A DNA stretch of 64,000 nucleotides from Thermoflexus sp. (GCF_034432235.1 NZ_DAOUCJ010000078.1:8531-72530), one strand, 5' to 3'. Shown: positions 9,369 to 19,871, counted from the first letter of the stretch. Notes: generated by a model from the letters alone, not told the origin. Made by a program: numbers and translations.

Positions 9369-9396
9369 GTAGGGGCGACCCGGCGGGTCGCCCCTC
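9369..9396. repeat. REP-like palindrome in intergenic region
   Basis: Perfect 10-base arms (GGGGCGACCC and its complement) around a GGC loop, preceded by GTA. The arm design and loop match the element at 4362-4390, so both probably belong to one family. It lies between the small membrane protein gene and the end of the RNase Y gene; there is no coding potential in the surrounding 200 bases. Confidence 0.65.
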
Positions 9397-9540
9397 CTTT
9401 GCATCCCCCGCATCCCATCGCCTCCAGCACCCGCCTGCATGCGGTGAGATGGCGGATTCCCTGCTGGGAAGCCCAGTCAGAGCGCTTTGAAATTAGGGAA
9501 GAGCCCGGAGGCAGAGCCCCTCGCCGGATCCCGCCCGGCG

Positions 9541-11106
9541 TCAGCGGGCGATCTCCACCGCTCGGGTCTCCCGGATCACGGTGACCTTGATCTGCCCGGG
9601 ATACTGCATCGTCTCCTCGATCTTGCGGGCGATCTCCCGGGACATCCGGATGACGGCGAGGTCATCCACCTCCTCGGGCTTCACGATGATGCGGATCTCC
9701 CGGCCGGCCTGAATGGCGTAGCATTCGGCGACGCCGGGATAGGAGCGGGCCAGGTTCTCCAGATCCTGGATCCGCTTGAGATACATCTCCAGGGTCTCCC
9801 GGCGGGCGCCGGGCCGGGCGCCGGAGATGGCATCGGCGGCCTCGACGATCACCGCCTCGATGCACTCCTGCGGGACCTCGTGGTGGTGGCTGGCGATGCA
9901 GTTGACCACCTTGGGCGGCGCCCCATAGCGTCGGGCCAGCTCCGCGCCGATCAGGGCGTGGGTGCCCTCCACCTGATGGTCCACCGCCTTCCCGATGTCA
10001 TGCAACAGCCCGCCCATCCGGGCGATCCGCACATCGGCGCCCAGCTCCGCCGCGATCATCCCGGCCAGCCAGGCCACCTCGACCGCGTGATGCAACTGGT
10101 TCTGGCCGTAACTGGTCCGGAACTTCAAACGGCCCAGGAGACGGATGAGCTCGGGATGCAGGCCGGTGACCCCCGCTGCGGCCGCGGCCTGCTGGCCTTC
10201 TTCCCAGATGATCCGCTCCACCTCCTCCCGGGCCTCGGCCACCACCTTCTCGATCCGCGCCGGATGGATCCGCCCGTCCTGGATCAGGCGGGTGAGGGCG
10301 ATGCGGGCGATCTCCCGGCGCACCGGATCATGGGAAGAGAGGGTGATGGCCTCCGGGGTGTCGTCCACAATGATCTCCACCCCGGTGATCTTCTCCAGGG
10401 CCCGGATGTTCCGACCGTTCCGCCCGATGATGCGCCCTTTCATCTCATCGTTCGGCAGGGGCACCACCGAGACGGTCAACTCGGCGACCTGCTCGCTGGC
10501 GATGCGCTGGATGGCGGTGGCGATGATCTCGCGGGCGCGCTCCTCCGCCTGAATCCGGGCCTCGGCCTCGATCTGGCGGTAAAGGCGCGCCATATCCTCC
10601 CGCGCCTCTTTTTCCACCATCTCCAGCAGGGCCTGACGGGCCTGCTCGACGGTCATCCCGGCGACCTGCTCCAGGGCGGCCCGGCGCTCCTCCTCAAAGC
10701 GGCTGATCGCCGCCTGCAGCTGAGCGCTCTGGCGATCCAGCTCCGCCTGACGCTCGTTCAGACGGCGCTCCTGCTTCTCCAGCCGTTCCGCCCGGCGATC
10801 CAGCTCCTCCCGTCGATGGCGCAGGCGCTCTTCCTCCTTGCGGAGGTCGGCCCGCCACCGGCGCAGCTCCGATTCGGTCGCCTCCCGAAGGCGAAGGGCT
10901 TCATCTTTGGCCTGGAGAAGAAGCTCCGCCGCCTGTTGTTTGGCTTCCTCGATCAGCCGTTGGGATTCCTGCCGCGCGGCTTCGATCTCGCTCCGGAGCT
11001 GTTCTCGAACCCGTTGCTGGACCAGTCGCTTTCCCAGGAACCATCCCAGCGCACCGCCGCCAATGACTCCGATTGCGGCCAGTGGGACAATGATCAGCCA
11101 GTCCAT
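9541..11106 (-). CDS. rny: Ribonuclease Y
   Basis: 521 residues from the ATG at 11106; an open frame continues upstream but begins with unrelated sequence. The order is diagnostic: one N-terminal transmembrane helix (about 3-22), a long charged coiled coil (about 25-200), a KH RNA-binding domain with [20 protein letters not shown] (about 220), and an HD domain with [16 protein letters not shown] and [12 protein letters not shown] (about 340-370). RNase Y is a membrane-bound endonuclease that starts mRNA decay in bacteria lacking RNase E. It lies downstream of recA and recX on the same strand, an arrangement seen in several bacterial phyla. Confidence 0.97.
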   Translation of the reverse strand: MDWLIIVPLAAIGVIGGGALGWFLGKRLVQQRVREQLRSEIEAARQESQRLIEEAKQQAAELLLQAKDEALRLREATESELRRWRADLRKEEERLRHRREELDRRAERLEKQERRLNERQAELDRQSAQLQAAISRFEEERRAALEQVAGMTVEQARQALLEMVEKEAREDMARLYRQIEAEARIQAEERAREIIATAIQRIASEQVAELTVSVVPLPNDEMKGRIIGRNGRNIRALEKITGVEIIVDDTPEAITLSSHDPVRREIARIALTRLIQDGRIHPARIEKVVAEAREEVERIIWEEGQQAAAAAGVTGLHPELIRLLGRLKFRTSYGQNQLHHAVEVAWLAGMIAAELGADVRIARMGGLLHDIGKAVDHQVEGTHALIGAELARRYGAPPKVVNCIASHHHEVPQECIEAVIVEAADAISGARPGARRETLEMYLKRIQDLENLARSYPGVAECYAIQAGREIRIIVKPEEVDDLAVIRMSREIARKIEETMQYPGQIKVTVIRETRAVEIAR

Positions 11107-11201
11107 GACGCATCCTGTCTCGATTGAGATACGGGAAAATCCTTTCCTCTCCTCTGGAGGTCTGGAGAGACCGGCCCCCAGAGCCCCTATCGGGTCCACG
11201 C

Positions 11202-11837
11202 CTACTCATTCAGATCTTCCCCCTCCTCCTGCTCCATAGTTCGGAGGATCTCCATCACCAGCTCCCCCTCGAACCCCCGGCGGATGAGGTATGCGGCCAG
11301 GCGCCGTCGGAAGGTGAGGGGATCCAGACCCCGCAACCGCCGGGCCCGTTCCCGGGCCAGGCGCAGGGCGAGGGCACGTTCATCGGGAGAGGTCTCCTGG
11401 AGGACCTCCCGGATGATGGCGAGGGGAACGCCTTTGCGCCGGAGCTCGGCCTGGAGGGCCCGGCGGCTGCGCGGCCGGAACGCGGTCCGACTCTCCACCC
11501 AGAACCGGGCGAAGGCCCGATCATCCACCAGCCCCACGCGCCGAAGCCGTTCCAGCTCCGCTTCCACGGTCCGGGCGTCGAAGCCCTTCCGGCGCAGGTG
11601 GTCGGCGACCTCCCGTTCGCTGCGGGGGCGATAACTCAGGAACCGGAGGGCGATCTCATGGGCCTGTTCCCGGAGATCCCGCTCCAGGAGCTGGCGGATC
11701 TCCTCATCGGTGAGCACCTGGCCCGGGCGCAGCCGCGCGGCCTCCACGGCCGTCAGCCGGAACGCCCGACGGCCATCCAGATAAACGGCCACGCGGCCGC
11801 TTTTCAGCGCTCGCAAACCGGTGATCCGACCGCCCAT
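11202..11837 (-). CDS. recX: RecX regulatory protein
   Basis: 211 residues. It has the three-helix-repeat pattern of Rec[21 protein letters not shown] near residue 65, then [20 protein letters not shown] and [12 protein letters not shown], all family hallmarks. RecX binds the RecA filament and limits recombinase activity. The N-terminal 50 residues form a small beta domain ([15 protein letters not shown]). The gene is 83 bases downstream of recA on the same strand, so both are probably on one transcript. Confidence 0.93.
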   Translation of the reverse strand: MGGRITGLRALKSGRVAVYLDGRRAFRLTAVEAARLRPGQVLTDEEIRQLLERDLREQAHEIALRFLSYRPRSEREVADHLRRKGFDARTVEAELERLRRVGLVDDRAFARFWVESRTAFRPRSRRALQAELRRKGVPLAIIREVLQETSPDERALALRLARERARRLRGLDPLTFRRRLAAYLIRRGFEGELVMEILRTMEQEEGEDLNE

Positions 11838-11920
11838 GAAGCCTCTGGGCGAAGAGAGATCCCTGGCGGGGAAGCGGGTCTCGCCTTCCCGGCCGGCGAT
11901 CCCCGAGCCCCTCCGGCCGG

Positions 11921-12982
11921 TTATTCGGCCTCCAGGATGGGAGCGGCCTCCTCGGCGCCCTCCGCGCTCACCCCCAGGCGTTTGAGGGAGGCCGCACGGG
12001 CGGCGTTTTCCCGGATCTGGCGCTCCAGCTCCTCCAGCAATTCCGGATGGGCTTTCAGAAACTCGCGGGCGTTCTCCCGGCCCTGCCCCAGGCGGGTGTC
12101 TCCATACATAAAGAAAGTGCCCCGCTTCGTGACCAGCCCCAGCTCGGTCGCCAGATCCAGGATATCCCCGGCCTTGCTGATCCCCTCATTGTAGAGGATA
12201 TCGAACTCCGCCTCGCGGAAGGGCGGAGCCACCTTGTTCTTCGTCACCCGAACCCGGACCCGGCTGCCGATGATCTCGCCGCCCGCTTTCAGATTCTGCA
12301 GGCGACGGATCTCCAGGCGGACCGAGGCGTAGAACTTGAGGGCCATGCCGCCGGTGGTGGTCTCCGGGTTGCCGAACATCGTGCCGATCTTCATCCGCAG
12401 CTGGTTGGTGAAGAGCATCGCCGTGTTGGACTGGCGGATGGCCCCGGCGAGCTTGCGCAGGGCCTGGCTCATCAGGCGCGCCTGGAGCCCCACGTGGGCG
12501 TCGCCCATCTCCCCCTCGATCTCCGCCCGTGGCACCAGCGCCGCCACCGAGTCCACCACCACGACATCCACGGCCCCGCTGCGGATCAGGGTCTCCGCGA
12601 TCTCCAGGGCCTGCTCCCCGGTGTCCGGCTGTGCCACATACAGGTTATCGACATCCACGCCGCATCGCTGGGCATACTGGGGATCGAGGGCATGCTCCAT
12701 ATCGATGAACGCCGCGATCCCGCCCCGTTTCTGAGCTTCAGCGATGACATGGAGACAGAGGGTCGTCTTCCCGGAAGCCTCCGGGCCGTAGATCTCGGTG
12801 ATCCGCCCTCGGGGGATCCCCCCTACGCCTAAGGCCAGATCCAGGGCCAGGGAGCCCGTGGGGATCACGTCCACCGGCTGCTGCGCCGCCTCCCCCAGGC
12901 GCATGATCGTTCCTTCTCCAAATCGTTTCGTCAGCGTTAACACCGCGGTCTCCAGGGCCTTTCGCCGCGCGTCGTTCCCCAT
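11921..12982 (-). CDS. recA: Recombinase RecA
   Basis: 353 residues, full length. The Walker A motif GPEASGKTT is at about residue 66, Walker [15 protein letters not shown] at about 138, and loop L1/L2 regions with [20 protein letters not shown] and the [20 protein letters not shown] stretch follow. RecA forms ATP-dependent filaments on single-stranded DNA for strand exchange and SOS induction. GAGAGAGGTGAG lies before the ATG. In the 265 bases upstream I see only a weak promoter-like pair on the minus strand (TTGCAT, 17 bases, TAAACT) and no SOS box that I can name. Confidence 0.98.
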   Translation of the reverse strand: MGNDARRKALETAVLTLTKRFGEGTIMRLGEAAQQPVDVIPTGSLALDLALGVGGIPRGRITEIYGPEASGKTTLCLHVIAEAQKRGGIAAFIDMEHALDPQYAQRCGVDVDNLYVAQPDTGEQALEIAETLIRSGAVDVVVVDSVAALVPRAEIEGEMGDAHVGLQARLMSQALRKLAGAIRQSNTAMLFTNQLRMKIGTMFGNPETTTGGMALKFYASVRLEIRRLQNLKAGGEIIGSRVRVRVTKNKVAPPFREAEFDILYNEGISKAGDILDLATELGLVTKRGTFFMYGDTRLGQGRENAREFLKAHPELLEELERQIRENAARAASLKRLGVSAEGAEEAAPILEAE

Positions 12983-13247
12983 CGCTCACCTCTCTCCACA
13001 GACTGGATCCACAGATAGGTCACCTCTCAAGAGATCAGCTGATGGATACCCATGCTTTAAAATAGTTTACGTTTGGAGGGTCCAGCATGCAAACCCGTGC
13101 AGGGGACTCCACCGGCTTTACACCATCGGGCTCCGATCCGGAAGACAGAACATCCTCTCGCGGTGGTCCGGACGGGAAAGCCTTAGGATGGGGAGCTCCG
13201 GCTTCTGCAAATCCGGGCGAACCGGACTAAGATGAAGGAGCGAGCTC

Positions 13248-14456
13248 GTGGAGGGGAGAGGCACGGTGCGAGTTCCCCGCCTGGTGCTGTTCCTGGTCGC
13301 CTTCGCGGCGCTCATTTACGTCACGGAGCGGTTGTGGCAGCTATTCAGCATGTTCGCCGACCTGGTCCGCATGCTGGCCCTGGCCTGGCTGCTGGCCTAC
13401 GTGTTGCATCCTCTGGTGGCCTGGCTGGATCGCGGGCCGTTTCCCGAGCCATGGCTGGAGGGCCTGATCCGCCGGGGGGCACCTCTGCAGCTCCGCGTCC
13501 TCACGCGCTTCCGGATCCCCTACCCCATCGGCGCCACGCTGGTTTACACCGGCCTGCTCGCAGCGATCCTGATCGGCCTGCTGCTGGGAGTGCCCCTGCT
13601 GGTTCCCCAGGCCCTGGAGCTCACGACGCTGCTCACTTCCTATCTTCAGAAGGCGCCGGAGATCCTGGTGGAGCTCCAGCGGGATCTGGCCGCGCGCCTC
13701 AACGTCCCGGTGGAATCCCTGGCGATCCTTCCCTCCCGGGAAGCCTGGCAGGATCTGGCGCGGCTGGGGGCCGGGTGGGTGCTGCCGATCCTGGTGGAAA
13801 CCGCGCGGCGGATCGGGGGCGGGCTGGTGGAATTCCTGCTGATCCTGGCATTGAGCTATTATACGATGCTGGACTGGCGCAACCTTTCCCGGCAGATCCT
13901 CGCGCTGATCCCCCCGGCGTATCACGACGAGATCCGGGCGACCGCGGCGATCCTGGATCGCACCTTCGGGGGTTTCCTCCGGGGGCAATTGCTGATTGCG
14001 CTGATCAACGGGCTGATGACCTTTGGGGTGATGGTGGCCTTTGGCGCTCCTTTTGCTGGCCTGATCGCCTTGCTCGCAGGGCTGGTCATCCTGATCCCCC
14101 TCATCGGAGCGCCCATCGCCCTCTGGGGGCCTCCGCTCACCTTCTGGCTCCGGGGGGAGTGGAGCGCCGGGCTCTGGATGTGGATCGTCCTGCTGATCTA
14201 CCAGCAGATCCTTTTTCATTTCCTGGTCCCCCGCATGCTGGGGGAGGCCACCGGGTTACCCCCCTTGCTGACGCTGATCGCCATTCTCGTGGGAGTGCGC
14301 CTCCTCGGCTTCTGGGGATTCATCTTCGCCATCCCGGTAGCCGGCGCCGGATACAGCCTGGCGTTTCTGCTGCTGAACTCCCAGGGCGCTCCTACCCGAG
14401 CGCCGGAGCCGTCCGCGGGATCACCGTCCACTGATCCGATCGAAGATCGTAAATGA
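13248..14456 (+). CDS. AI-2E/PerM family transporter
   Basis: 402 residues from a GTG at 13248, with AAGGAG eight bases before it; the GTG at 13266 is a possible alternative. There are eight hydrophobic segments in the usual PerM arrangement: two N-terminal, a central soluble region (about 120-200), and a C-terminal cluster with GGFLRGQLLIALINGLMTF, followed by LLAGLVILIPLIGAPIAL and the late LGFWGFIFAIPVAGA. The family exports small molecules or acts as a Na+/H+ antiporter; the autoinducer-2 name should not be taken literally. It is transcribed divergently from recA, and its 3' end overlaps that of the convergent gene at 14392. Confidence 0.88.
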   Translation: MEGRGTVRVPRLVLFLVAFAALIYVTERLWQLFSMFADLVRMLALAWLLAYVLHPLVAWLDRGPFPEPWLEGLIRRGAPLQLRVLTRFRIPYPIGATLVYTGLLAAILIGLLLGVPLLVPQALELTTLLTSYLQKAPEILVELQRDLAARLNVPVESLAILPSREAWQDLARLGAGWVLPILVETARRIGGGLVEFLLILALSYYTMLDWRNLSRQILALIPPAYHDEIRATAAILDRTFGGFLRGQLLIALINGLMTFGVMVAFGAPFAGLIALLAGLVILIPLIGAPIALWGPPLTFWLRGEWSAGLWMWIVLLIYQQILFHFLVPRMLGEATGLPPLLTLIAILVGVRLLGFWGFIFAIPVAGAGYSLAFLLLNSQGAPTRAPEPSAGSPSTDPIEDRK

Positions 14457-14619
14457 GATCGAAGACCATGCCATCGGCGGTGCGCGCCCGGAACCCCAGC
14501 GTCTCCGGGGTTCGCCAGCGATGGAGGATCTCCGCCACCGCCTTCTCCGTTCCTTCCCATTCAAAAGATTCCGGTCGCTCTGGATAAGTCGATCCAGCGT
14601 AGCAACGCACCCTGGCCAT
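14392..14619 (-). CDS. Small conserved-looking protein of unknown function
   Basis: 75 residues from the ATG at 14619, which has AGGAGG six bases upstream; a longer in-frame extension to 14721 lacks a binding site. The sequence begins MARVRCYAGSTYPERPESFEW and has the look of a small alpha/beta protein (a helix EKAVAEILHRWRTP, then paired strands GFRARTADGMVFDLIYDL). No family is recognised. Its 3' end overlaps the convergent transporter gene by 65 bases, which is unusual but tolerated between opposite strands. Confidence 0.6.
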   Translation of the reverse strand: MARVRCYAGSTYPERPESFEWEGTEKAVAEILHRWRTPETLGFRARTADGMVFDLIYDLRSDQWTVIPRTAPALG

Positions 14620-14724
14620 AGCGGTCCTCCTGATCAAAACGATTCTGGAGAAGGGGACGTTGAAAACCATCTCGCCATCCTGGATCTCAGAAGGCGATCC
14701 TCCGTCGCGCTGAGAAAGCATGTC

Positions 14725-14745
14725 GGCCCGGGAACTTCCCGGGCC
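14725..14745. repeat. Short perfect inverted repeat
   Basis: Ten-base arms GGCCCGGGAA and TTCCCGGGCC around a single C. It lies in the divergent space between the genes at 14392 and 14847. There is no T tract on either side, so it is not a clear terminator; it could be a protein-binding site or a REP-like element. Confidence 0.35.
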
Positions 14746-14846
14746 CGCCCATCGTTATCTTAAATCGGGCCTGGAGTCTTCGGGCTGAAATCGAGCGATG
14801 ACCTCAACGCTCTTCCTCCCCTCTCTGGAAGAAAAGGAGCGTTCCG

Positions 14847-15734
14847 ATGAACATGAGGACGAAGATCGGGAAGATCGGCATCGGGATGATCGGGTGGCTG
14901 GCCGCATGTCAGATGGGCCGCCCGTCCATCCCTTCCACCCCGACGGCTTCGCCGGTCCCTCCCCAGCAGGCGCCTACACCAACCTTTACGCCCGCGCCCC
15001 CCACTCTTCAGGGGCCCTTCACCGTGGTCCTGGTTCCACCCACGGATCAGCTGAATGTGCGCGCCGGGCCGGGGCCCGATCAGCCGATCCTGACGACGTT
15101 GCCCCCGAACGCTTCCGGCCTGTTCCTCACCGGAAAGGAGGAGACCGTTGCGGGCGCCCGCTGGGTGGAGGTCCGCCTTCCCGACGGACGGATCGGCTGG
15201 GTGAACGCGATGTTCCTCACCCCGGAGGTGTCCCTCCAGGCGTTCTGCGCGGACCCCCAGGTGAGCGCGTTGCTGGACCGGCTGGAGGCGGCCATCCGGG
15301 GGCGAGACGGCCCGGCGCTCGCGGCGCTGATCAGCCCCATCCATGGGTTGCGCATCCACGTCAGCCGCATCAGCGATCCCGTCCTGATCCGACCGGAGCA
15401 GGCGGCCACCCTCTTCACCGATGAGACGCCCATCCGCTGGGGCGTTCATCCGGCCAGCGCCACGGAGATCGTGGGTCCCTTCCGCCAGGCCGTGCTGCCG
15501 GATCTCCTGGATGTCATCGGTCGTCCCCATGAGCGGCACTGCGGCCTGCTGGTGCCTCCAGTCACTTATCAGCCGGCCTGGCCGGAGTTCTATCAGGGGT
15601 TCCGGTTCTACAGCCTGCACCGGCCAGGCACCCCGGGCAATGAGCTGGACTGGCGAACCTGGGTCGTGGGCATTGCATATATGAACGGCCATCCCTACGT
15701 GGCCGTGCTCATGCAATTTTTCTGGGAGCCTTAG
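14847..15734 (+). CDS. Lipoprotein with Pro/Thr linker and SH3-like domain
   Basis: 295 residues. The N-terminus is a lipoprotein signal with the lipobox LAAC (Cys at about residue 21), so the mature protein is probably lipid-anchored outside the membrane. A Pro/Thr linker (about 25-55) leads to an SH3b domain (QLNVRAGPGPDQPILTTLPP, closing GRIGWVNAMFLTP, about 62-128). The rest (about 130-295) is an unrecognised domain with two Cys residues (FCADPQ, HCGLL) and many aromatic residues towards the end. The upstream gap holds an inverted repeat but no clear promoter. The function is unknown; SH3b and the anchor suggest cell-envelope work. Confidence 0.75.
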   Translation: MNMRTKIGKIGIGMIGWLAACQMGRPSIPSTPTASPVPPQQAPTPTFTPAPPTLQGPFTVVLVPPTDQLNVRAGPGPDQPILTTLPPNASGLFLTGKEETVAGARWVEVRLPDGRIGWVNAMFLTPEVSLQAFCADPQVSALLDRLEAAIRGRDGPALAALISPIHGLRIHVSRISDPVLIRPEQAATLFTDETPIRWGVHPASATEIVGPFRQAVLPDLLDVIGRPHERHCGLLVPPVTYQPAWPEFYQGFRFYSLHRPGTPGNELDWRTWVVGIAYMNGHPYVAVLMQFFWEP

Positions 15735-15842
15735 GAATCTCCCGCTGAACTTTCCCGTTTGCTTTCGCCCTTCCTTTCGACTACACTCGTTAAGAACCAT
15801 CCAATGCTGGATTTCCCAAATCCTCTGGAGCGAGCATGGGCC

Positions 15843-18800
15843 ATGAGGATCTCCTGGGGACGATCGAGAGCCGCCACCGGGTTTTCCCGACACCGGTGGC
15901 GGACGTTGCTCGCGCTGGCGCTGGGGATCGGCCTTCTGGCCCTCTTGGGGCTGGCGTGGCGAGGCATGGCGGCGGTGGCCCGCCCCCAGCAGGAGAGCTC
16001 CTCGATCTGCTTTTACATCGATCCTCTCGATAGCCGGGTCCGGTGCGCTCCTCGTTTCTTTTCTCAAGCAGCCACGACCATCACCGACCGGGTTTCCCTT
16101 CGCCTCCAGGCTCTGGTCGCCGGGCCGACGGCCGAGGAACGGGCGGCTGGATTGTGGTCCCCGCTACCCCCCGGAGCCCGCGTCGCCAGTTTCCAGTGGT
16201 CCGGTCATGGGCTCACGCTCTACCTGGAGCTGCCCGCCTCTTATCTGGAGCGGACCGGCGGGGCGGAGCCGATGCTCAATCCGTGGACCATCGATCAGGC
16301 GGCTTATCTCTTCCTACGGCATCTGGAGCCCTTCGGGGTGCAGAACGTGCAGTTGATGGCCCGGAACCCTCAGGATGGGCGGTTTTATGCCCTCTCCTGG
16401 TTCCTCCGGGAAACCCCGCCCGTCAATAAACCCACCGAGCTCGCGCGGGCGAGGGGAGAGCCTCTGACTCCTATGAGCGCTGCCGGCCAGCTCCCTGCCT
16501 ACAGCCGCCCTCAAGCTCAGGGGTTCCTGAGCGGAAAGGCTGTTTATCTGAGCGCGGGCCACGGCTGGTACTGGTATGCGCCGGGCGGCCGCTGGTTGAC
16601 TCAGCGGGGGAACACCAATGGGCTGGTGGAAGATCTGAACAACGCGGAGACCGTCAACCAGTTCCTGATCCAGTATCTCTTTAACGCGGGGGCGGATGTC
16701 TGGCCAGTTCGAGAACGGGATATGAACCCCTGGGAAGGGATCGCGGACAATGATAACCCTCAGGTGTATCAGGAGCAGGGCTCCTGGTCCCCGGGCACCC
16801 TCCCGGGCTACAACGGCGGCACCTACCGCACGGCCCTGACGGCTCTGGGAGCCGTCACCGCCCAGGCCGTCTGGACACTGATGCCGCCCCGGGATGGCAT
16901 CTATGCCGTTTACGTCTGGTATACGAGCGGCTCGAACCGGAGCACAGACGCGCAGTTCCTGATCGAGCATGCCGGGGGCCGCAGCGAGGTTCGGATCAAC
17001 CAGCAGGGCCACGGCTATACTTGGCGCTATCTGGGCTCCTTCCCCTTCCGCGGCGGGCAGCCCGCCCGGGTGATCCTCACCAACCGGACCGATCGCCCGG
17101 AGAACCTGAACCGCGTGGTGGTGGCGGACGCTGTTCGGATCGGTGGGGGAATGGGCACGATGACCGGAGATGGGCCCCCGCCCAGCCCCGGGCCAAGCGG
17201 GCGACCGCGCTGGGAGGAAGCCGCTCGCTACTGGGCGAAATACCAGGGGGCTCCGCCTTCGGTCTACGATCCTTTTCAGTGCTCCAGTTATAGCGCATGC
17301 GGGGATTTGATTGATGACGTAACCGCTCGCCCCCGTTATGTGGAGTGGGAGCGGGAGCCCTTCGATGATCCGGTTTACTTCTCGTTCCACACAAACGCCT
17401 ATAATGGGACCCTGCGAGGGACAGAATCGTATGTTTATGACAACAGCGATCCGAACTACCGGCGAACGCCGGGAAGCCTGGAGCTCCAGGATGCGATCCA
17501 TACCCAGGTGATCCAGGATATCCGGGCCGGCTGGGATCCGAACTGGATCGACCGGGGGAAGAAACAGGCCAATCTGGGGGAATTGCGCCTCCTTTCGACG
17601 ATGCCCGGTGTCCTCCTGGAAGCGGCGTTCCATGACAACCCGCAGGACGCCGCCGCGCTCAAGGATCCTCGCTTCGCTATGCTGGTGGCCCGGGCGATCT
17701 ATAAGGGGATCGTGCGCTATTACGCGCAGCGGGATGGCCGCTCCCCGGTCTTCCTGCCGGAGCCTCCCCAGGCCCCAGTGGCCCGTCAAACAGGGCCAGG
17801 CCAGGTGACGCTTTCCTGGCAACCTTCGCCCAGCGATGGCGGTGTGCTCCTGGGCCATCCGGCCACGGCCTACAAGGTTTATACCAGCACCGATGGATTC
17901 GCCTGGGGGGATGGGGTTCTCGTCAACGGCACCTCCTACACGCTTTCCGGTCTGCCGGAGGGCACGACGCTCTTCTTCCGCGTGACCGGTCTGAACGCGG
18001 GCGGCGAATCCTTCCCCACCCCGGTCGTCGGGGTGCGGGTTGGGCCATGGGGCGCGCCCCGGCTGCTCCTCGTGGACGGCTTCGATCGGCTGGACGGGGC
18101 GATGCGGCCGACAGAGGATCTGGGGGGAAGCCTGGGGGTGGTGACGCGGATGCCGATCGCCCGGATGAACGCGTTCGACGCGCTGGCCCATGTGGGCCGC
18201 GCCCTCGCGATGCCCTTCGATGGGGCGACCGATGAGGCGGTCTCCGGCGGGTCTATCGGCCTGGAGGGCTATCCCATTGTCCTGTGGCTGCTGGGCGAGG
18301 AGGGATTCTCGGAGCCGACCCTGGACGACGGGGCCCGGGCCCGGTTACGCAGCTTTCTGGCGAACGGCGGGCGGCTGATCCTCAGCGGGTCCAACGTCGG
18401 CCAGGATCTCGGTCAACGGGATCCGGGCTTTCTGACCGATGCCCTCCGGACGGGCTTCGTCGCCGACGACGCCGGGACCCGGACCGTCCGCCCCGTTTCG
18501 GGGGGCCTGCTGGATGGGGTTGGGGATCTGACCCTGGATGATGGAACGATGGGGAGCCACCGGGTCACCACGCCGGATGTGCTCGCCCCCGGGCGTGACG
18601 CGCAGGCTCTCATGCAGTATCCGGATGGGCAGGCGGCGGCGACGTTCTATGGCGCGCCATGCCCGCAGGTGGCCGTCTTCGGGTTCCCCCTGGAAAGCGC
18701 ATGGCCGATGGCGGCGCGCGCGGCCCTCCTCTCCCGATTGCTGGACGCGATGACTCGATGCGGGGCGCCCCCTGAGACCACGATCACGACTCCTGTCCCC

Positions 18801-19871
18801 AATGCCTTGCTGAACCAGGTCCCGGTGATCGCTGGAACCGCCTCCCCTTCGGACATCACAGGGGTCCAGGTGGCGCTTCAGCGGACAGCGGATCAGCAAT
18901 GGTGGACGGGGAATGGATGGGGCGCGGGACCCGTCTGGCTAACGGCCACCGGGCGGCTTTCCTGGTCCTGGACGCCCCCCTCCGATCTGGCGGATGGGAC
19001 CTATGGCGTGCTGGCCCGGGCAGTGCGGGGGACAACGGTGGATCCCACGCCGGCGGCGGTCACCTTCACGCTGGATCGGACACCCCCCGGAGTGCCGACG
19101 CTGATCACCCCGACGGTCACCGCCACGTATACGCCGCCCATTCGCTTCGAGTGGGCACCGACCGGATCGGAGCCTCCCGCCGGGTATGTGCTCATCCTCA
19201 ACAGCGCCCGCTTTACCGTAACAGCGACCAGTTTCATGGCCAATCTGATGCCCGGGGAGTATCAGTGGACGGTTGCCGCCTTCGACGCCGCGGGCAACCT
19301 CTCCAGCACACCGCCGCCCGTGCGGTTCTATGTCGGCCCGGGCGCTCGGGGATCCACCCTGTATCTGCCTTTGATCCTGCGGGGAGCGGAGACGACGCCG
19401 CCCCCACCGCCGGCCTGTGAGGAACGGCTGCGCAATGGAGGGTTCGAAGCCGATCTAACAGGGACCTGGGAGATCCTGAACCCGGGCGCTCCCATCGCGC
19501 GGGTCCAGAGCCCGGTCCATGAGGGGCAGTGGGCTGTCCGCCTGGGTGACCTCCAGGCGACCTCCGCCTCTTACGCCACCCTCTGGCAGCGAGTGACCCT
19601 GGATGGCACCCGGGCGACCCTTACCCTGTGGCGTCTCCCGCAGATCCGGGATCGCGGAGATCGCTTCTACATCGGTTTCCGGAACGCGCGCAATGAGTGG
19701 GTGCCCCTGCTGGTGGATCAGGCGAACACCGGGACATGGGAGCTGGTGAGCCTGGACCTGACGCCGTATGTAGGGCAGATCATTACACTGACCATCGGCG
19801 TTTATAACAATGGAAGCGGGTTAGGGAGCGCTGCGGTGATCGATGGGGTTCACCTGGAGGTCTGTCGTTAG
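15843..19871 (+). CDS. Very large membrane-anchored N-acetylmuramoyl-L-alanine amidase, multidomain
   Basis: 1342 residues from the ATG at 15843 (a start at 15759 or 15801 is possible). The order is: one transmembrane helix (about 22-45); a GerMN-like domain (about 58-185); Amidase_3 N-part with AGHG (zinc His near 240); a golvesin-like beta insertion (about 305-437); Amidase_3 C-part with SFHTNA (His 516) and LLEAAFHDN (catalytic Glu near 593); fibronectin III (about 640-735); a glutamine-amidotransferase-like domain (about 740-960); Ig/FnIII-like modules; LYLPLILR near 1178; and a C-terminal jelly-roll-like module. Zinc ligands and catalytic Glu are present, so activity on peptidoglycan is likely. 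The non-enzymatic modules probably position it at the surface. Confidence 0.8.
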   Translation: MRISWGRSRAATGFSRHRWRTLLALALGIGLLALLGLAWRGMAAVARPQQESSSICFYIDPLDSRVRCAPRFFSQAATTITDRVSLRLQALVAGPTAEERAAGLWSPLPPGARVASFQWSGHGLTLYLELPASYLERTGGAEPMLNPWTIDQAAYLFLRHLEPFGVQNVQLMARNPQDGRFYALSWFLRETPPVNKPTELARARGEPLTPMSAAGQLPAYSRPQAQGFLSGKAVYLSAGHGWYWYAPGGRWLTQRGNTNGLVEDLNNAETVNQFLIQYLFNAGADVWPVRERDMNPWEGIADNDNPQVYQEQGSWSPGTLPGYNGGTYRTALTALGAVTAQAVWTLMPPRDGIYAVYVWYTSGSNRSTDAQFLIEHAGGRSEVRINQQGHGYTWRYLGSFPFRGGQPARVILTNRTDRPENLNRVVVADAVRIGGGMGTMTGDGPPPSPGPSGRPRWEEAARYWAKYQGAPPSVYDPFQCSSYSACGDLIDDVTARPRYVEWEREPFDDPVYFSFHTNAYNGTLRGTESYVYDNSDPNYRRTPGSLELQDAIHTQVIQDIRAGWDPNWIDRGKKQANLGELRLLSTMPGVLLEAAFHDNPQDAAALKDPRFAMLVARAIYKGIVRYYAQRDGRSPVFLPEPPQAPVARQTGPGQVTLSWQPSPSDGGVLLGHPATAYKVYTSTDGFAWGDGVLVNGTSYTLSGLPEGTTLFFRVTGLNAGGESFPTPVVGVRVGPWGAPRLLLVDGFDRLDGAMRPTEDLGGSLGVVTRMPIARMNAFDALAHVGRALAMPFDGATDEAVSGGSIGLEGYPIVLWLLGEEGFSEPTLDDGARARLRSFLANGGRLILSGSNVGQDLGQRDPGFLTDALRTGFVADDAGTRTVRPVSGGLLDGVGDLTLDDGTMGSHRVTTPDVLAPGRDAQALMQYPDGQAAATFYGAPCPQVAVFGFPLESAWPMAARAALLSRLLDAMTRCGAPPETTITTPVPNALLNQVPVIAGTASPSDITGVQVALQRTADQQWWTGNGWGAGPVWLTATGRLSWSWTPPSDLADGTYGVLARAVRGTTVDPTPAAVTFTLDRTPPGVPTLITPTVTATYTPPIRFEWAPTGSEPPAGYVLILNSARFTVTATSFMANLMPGEYQWTVAAFDAAGNLSSTPPPVRFYVGPGARGSTLYLPLILRGAETTPPPPPACEERLRNGGFEADLTGTWEILNPGAPIARVQSPVHEGQWAVRLGDLQATSASYATLWQRVTLDGTRATLTLWRLPQIRDRGDRFYIGFRNARNEWVPLLVDQANTGTWELVSLDLTPYVGQIITLTIGVYNNGSGLGSAAVIDGVHLEVCR

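Noticed and set aside
12983..13247. SOS box or riboswitch upstream of recA
   Set aside because: Only weak promoter-like hexamers are visible and no dyad that I can tie to a known LexA motif.
14760..16067. 435-residue open frame on the minus strand
   Set aside because: It lies antisense to the lipoprotein and amidase genes, has no family signal and is the usual result of high GC content.
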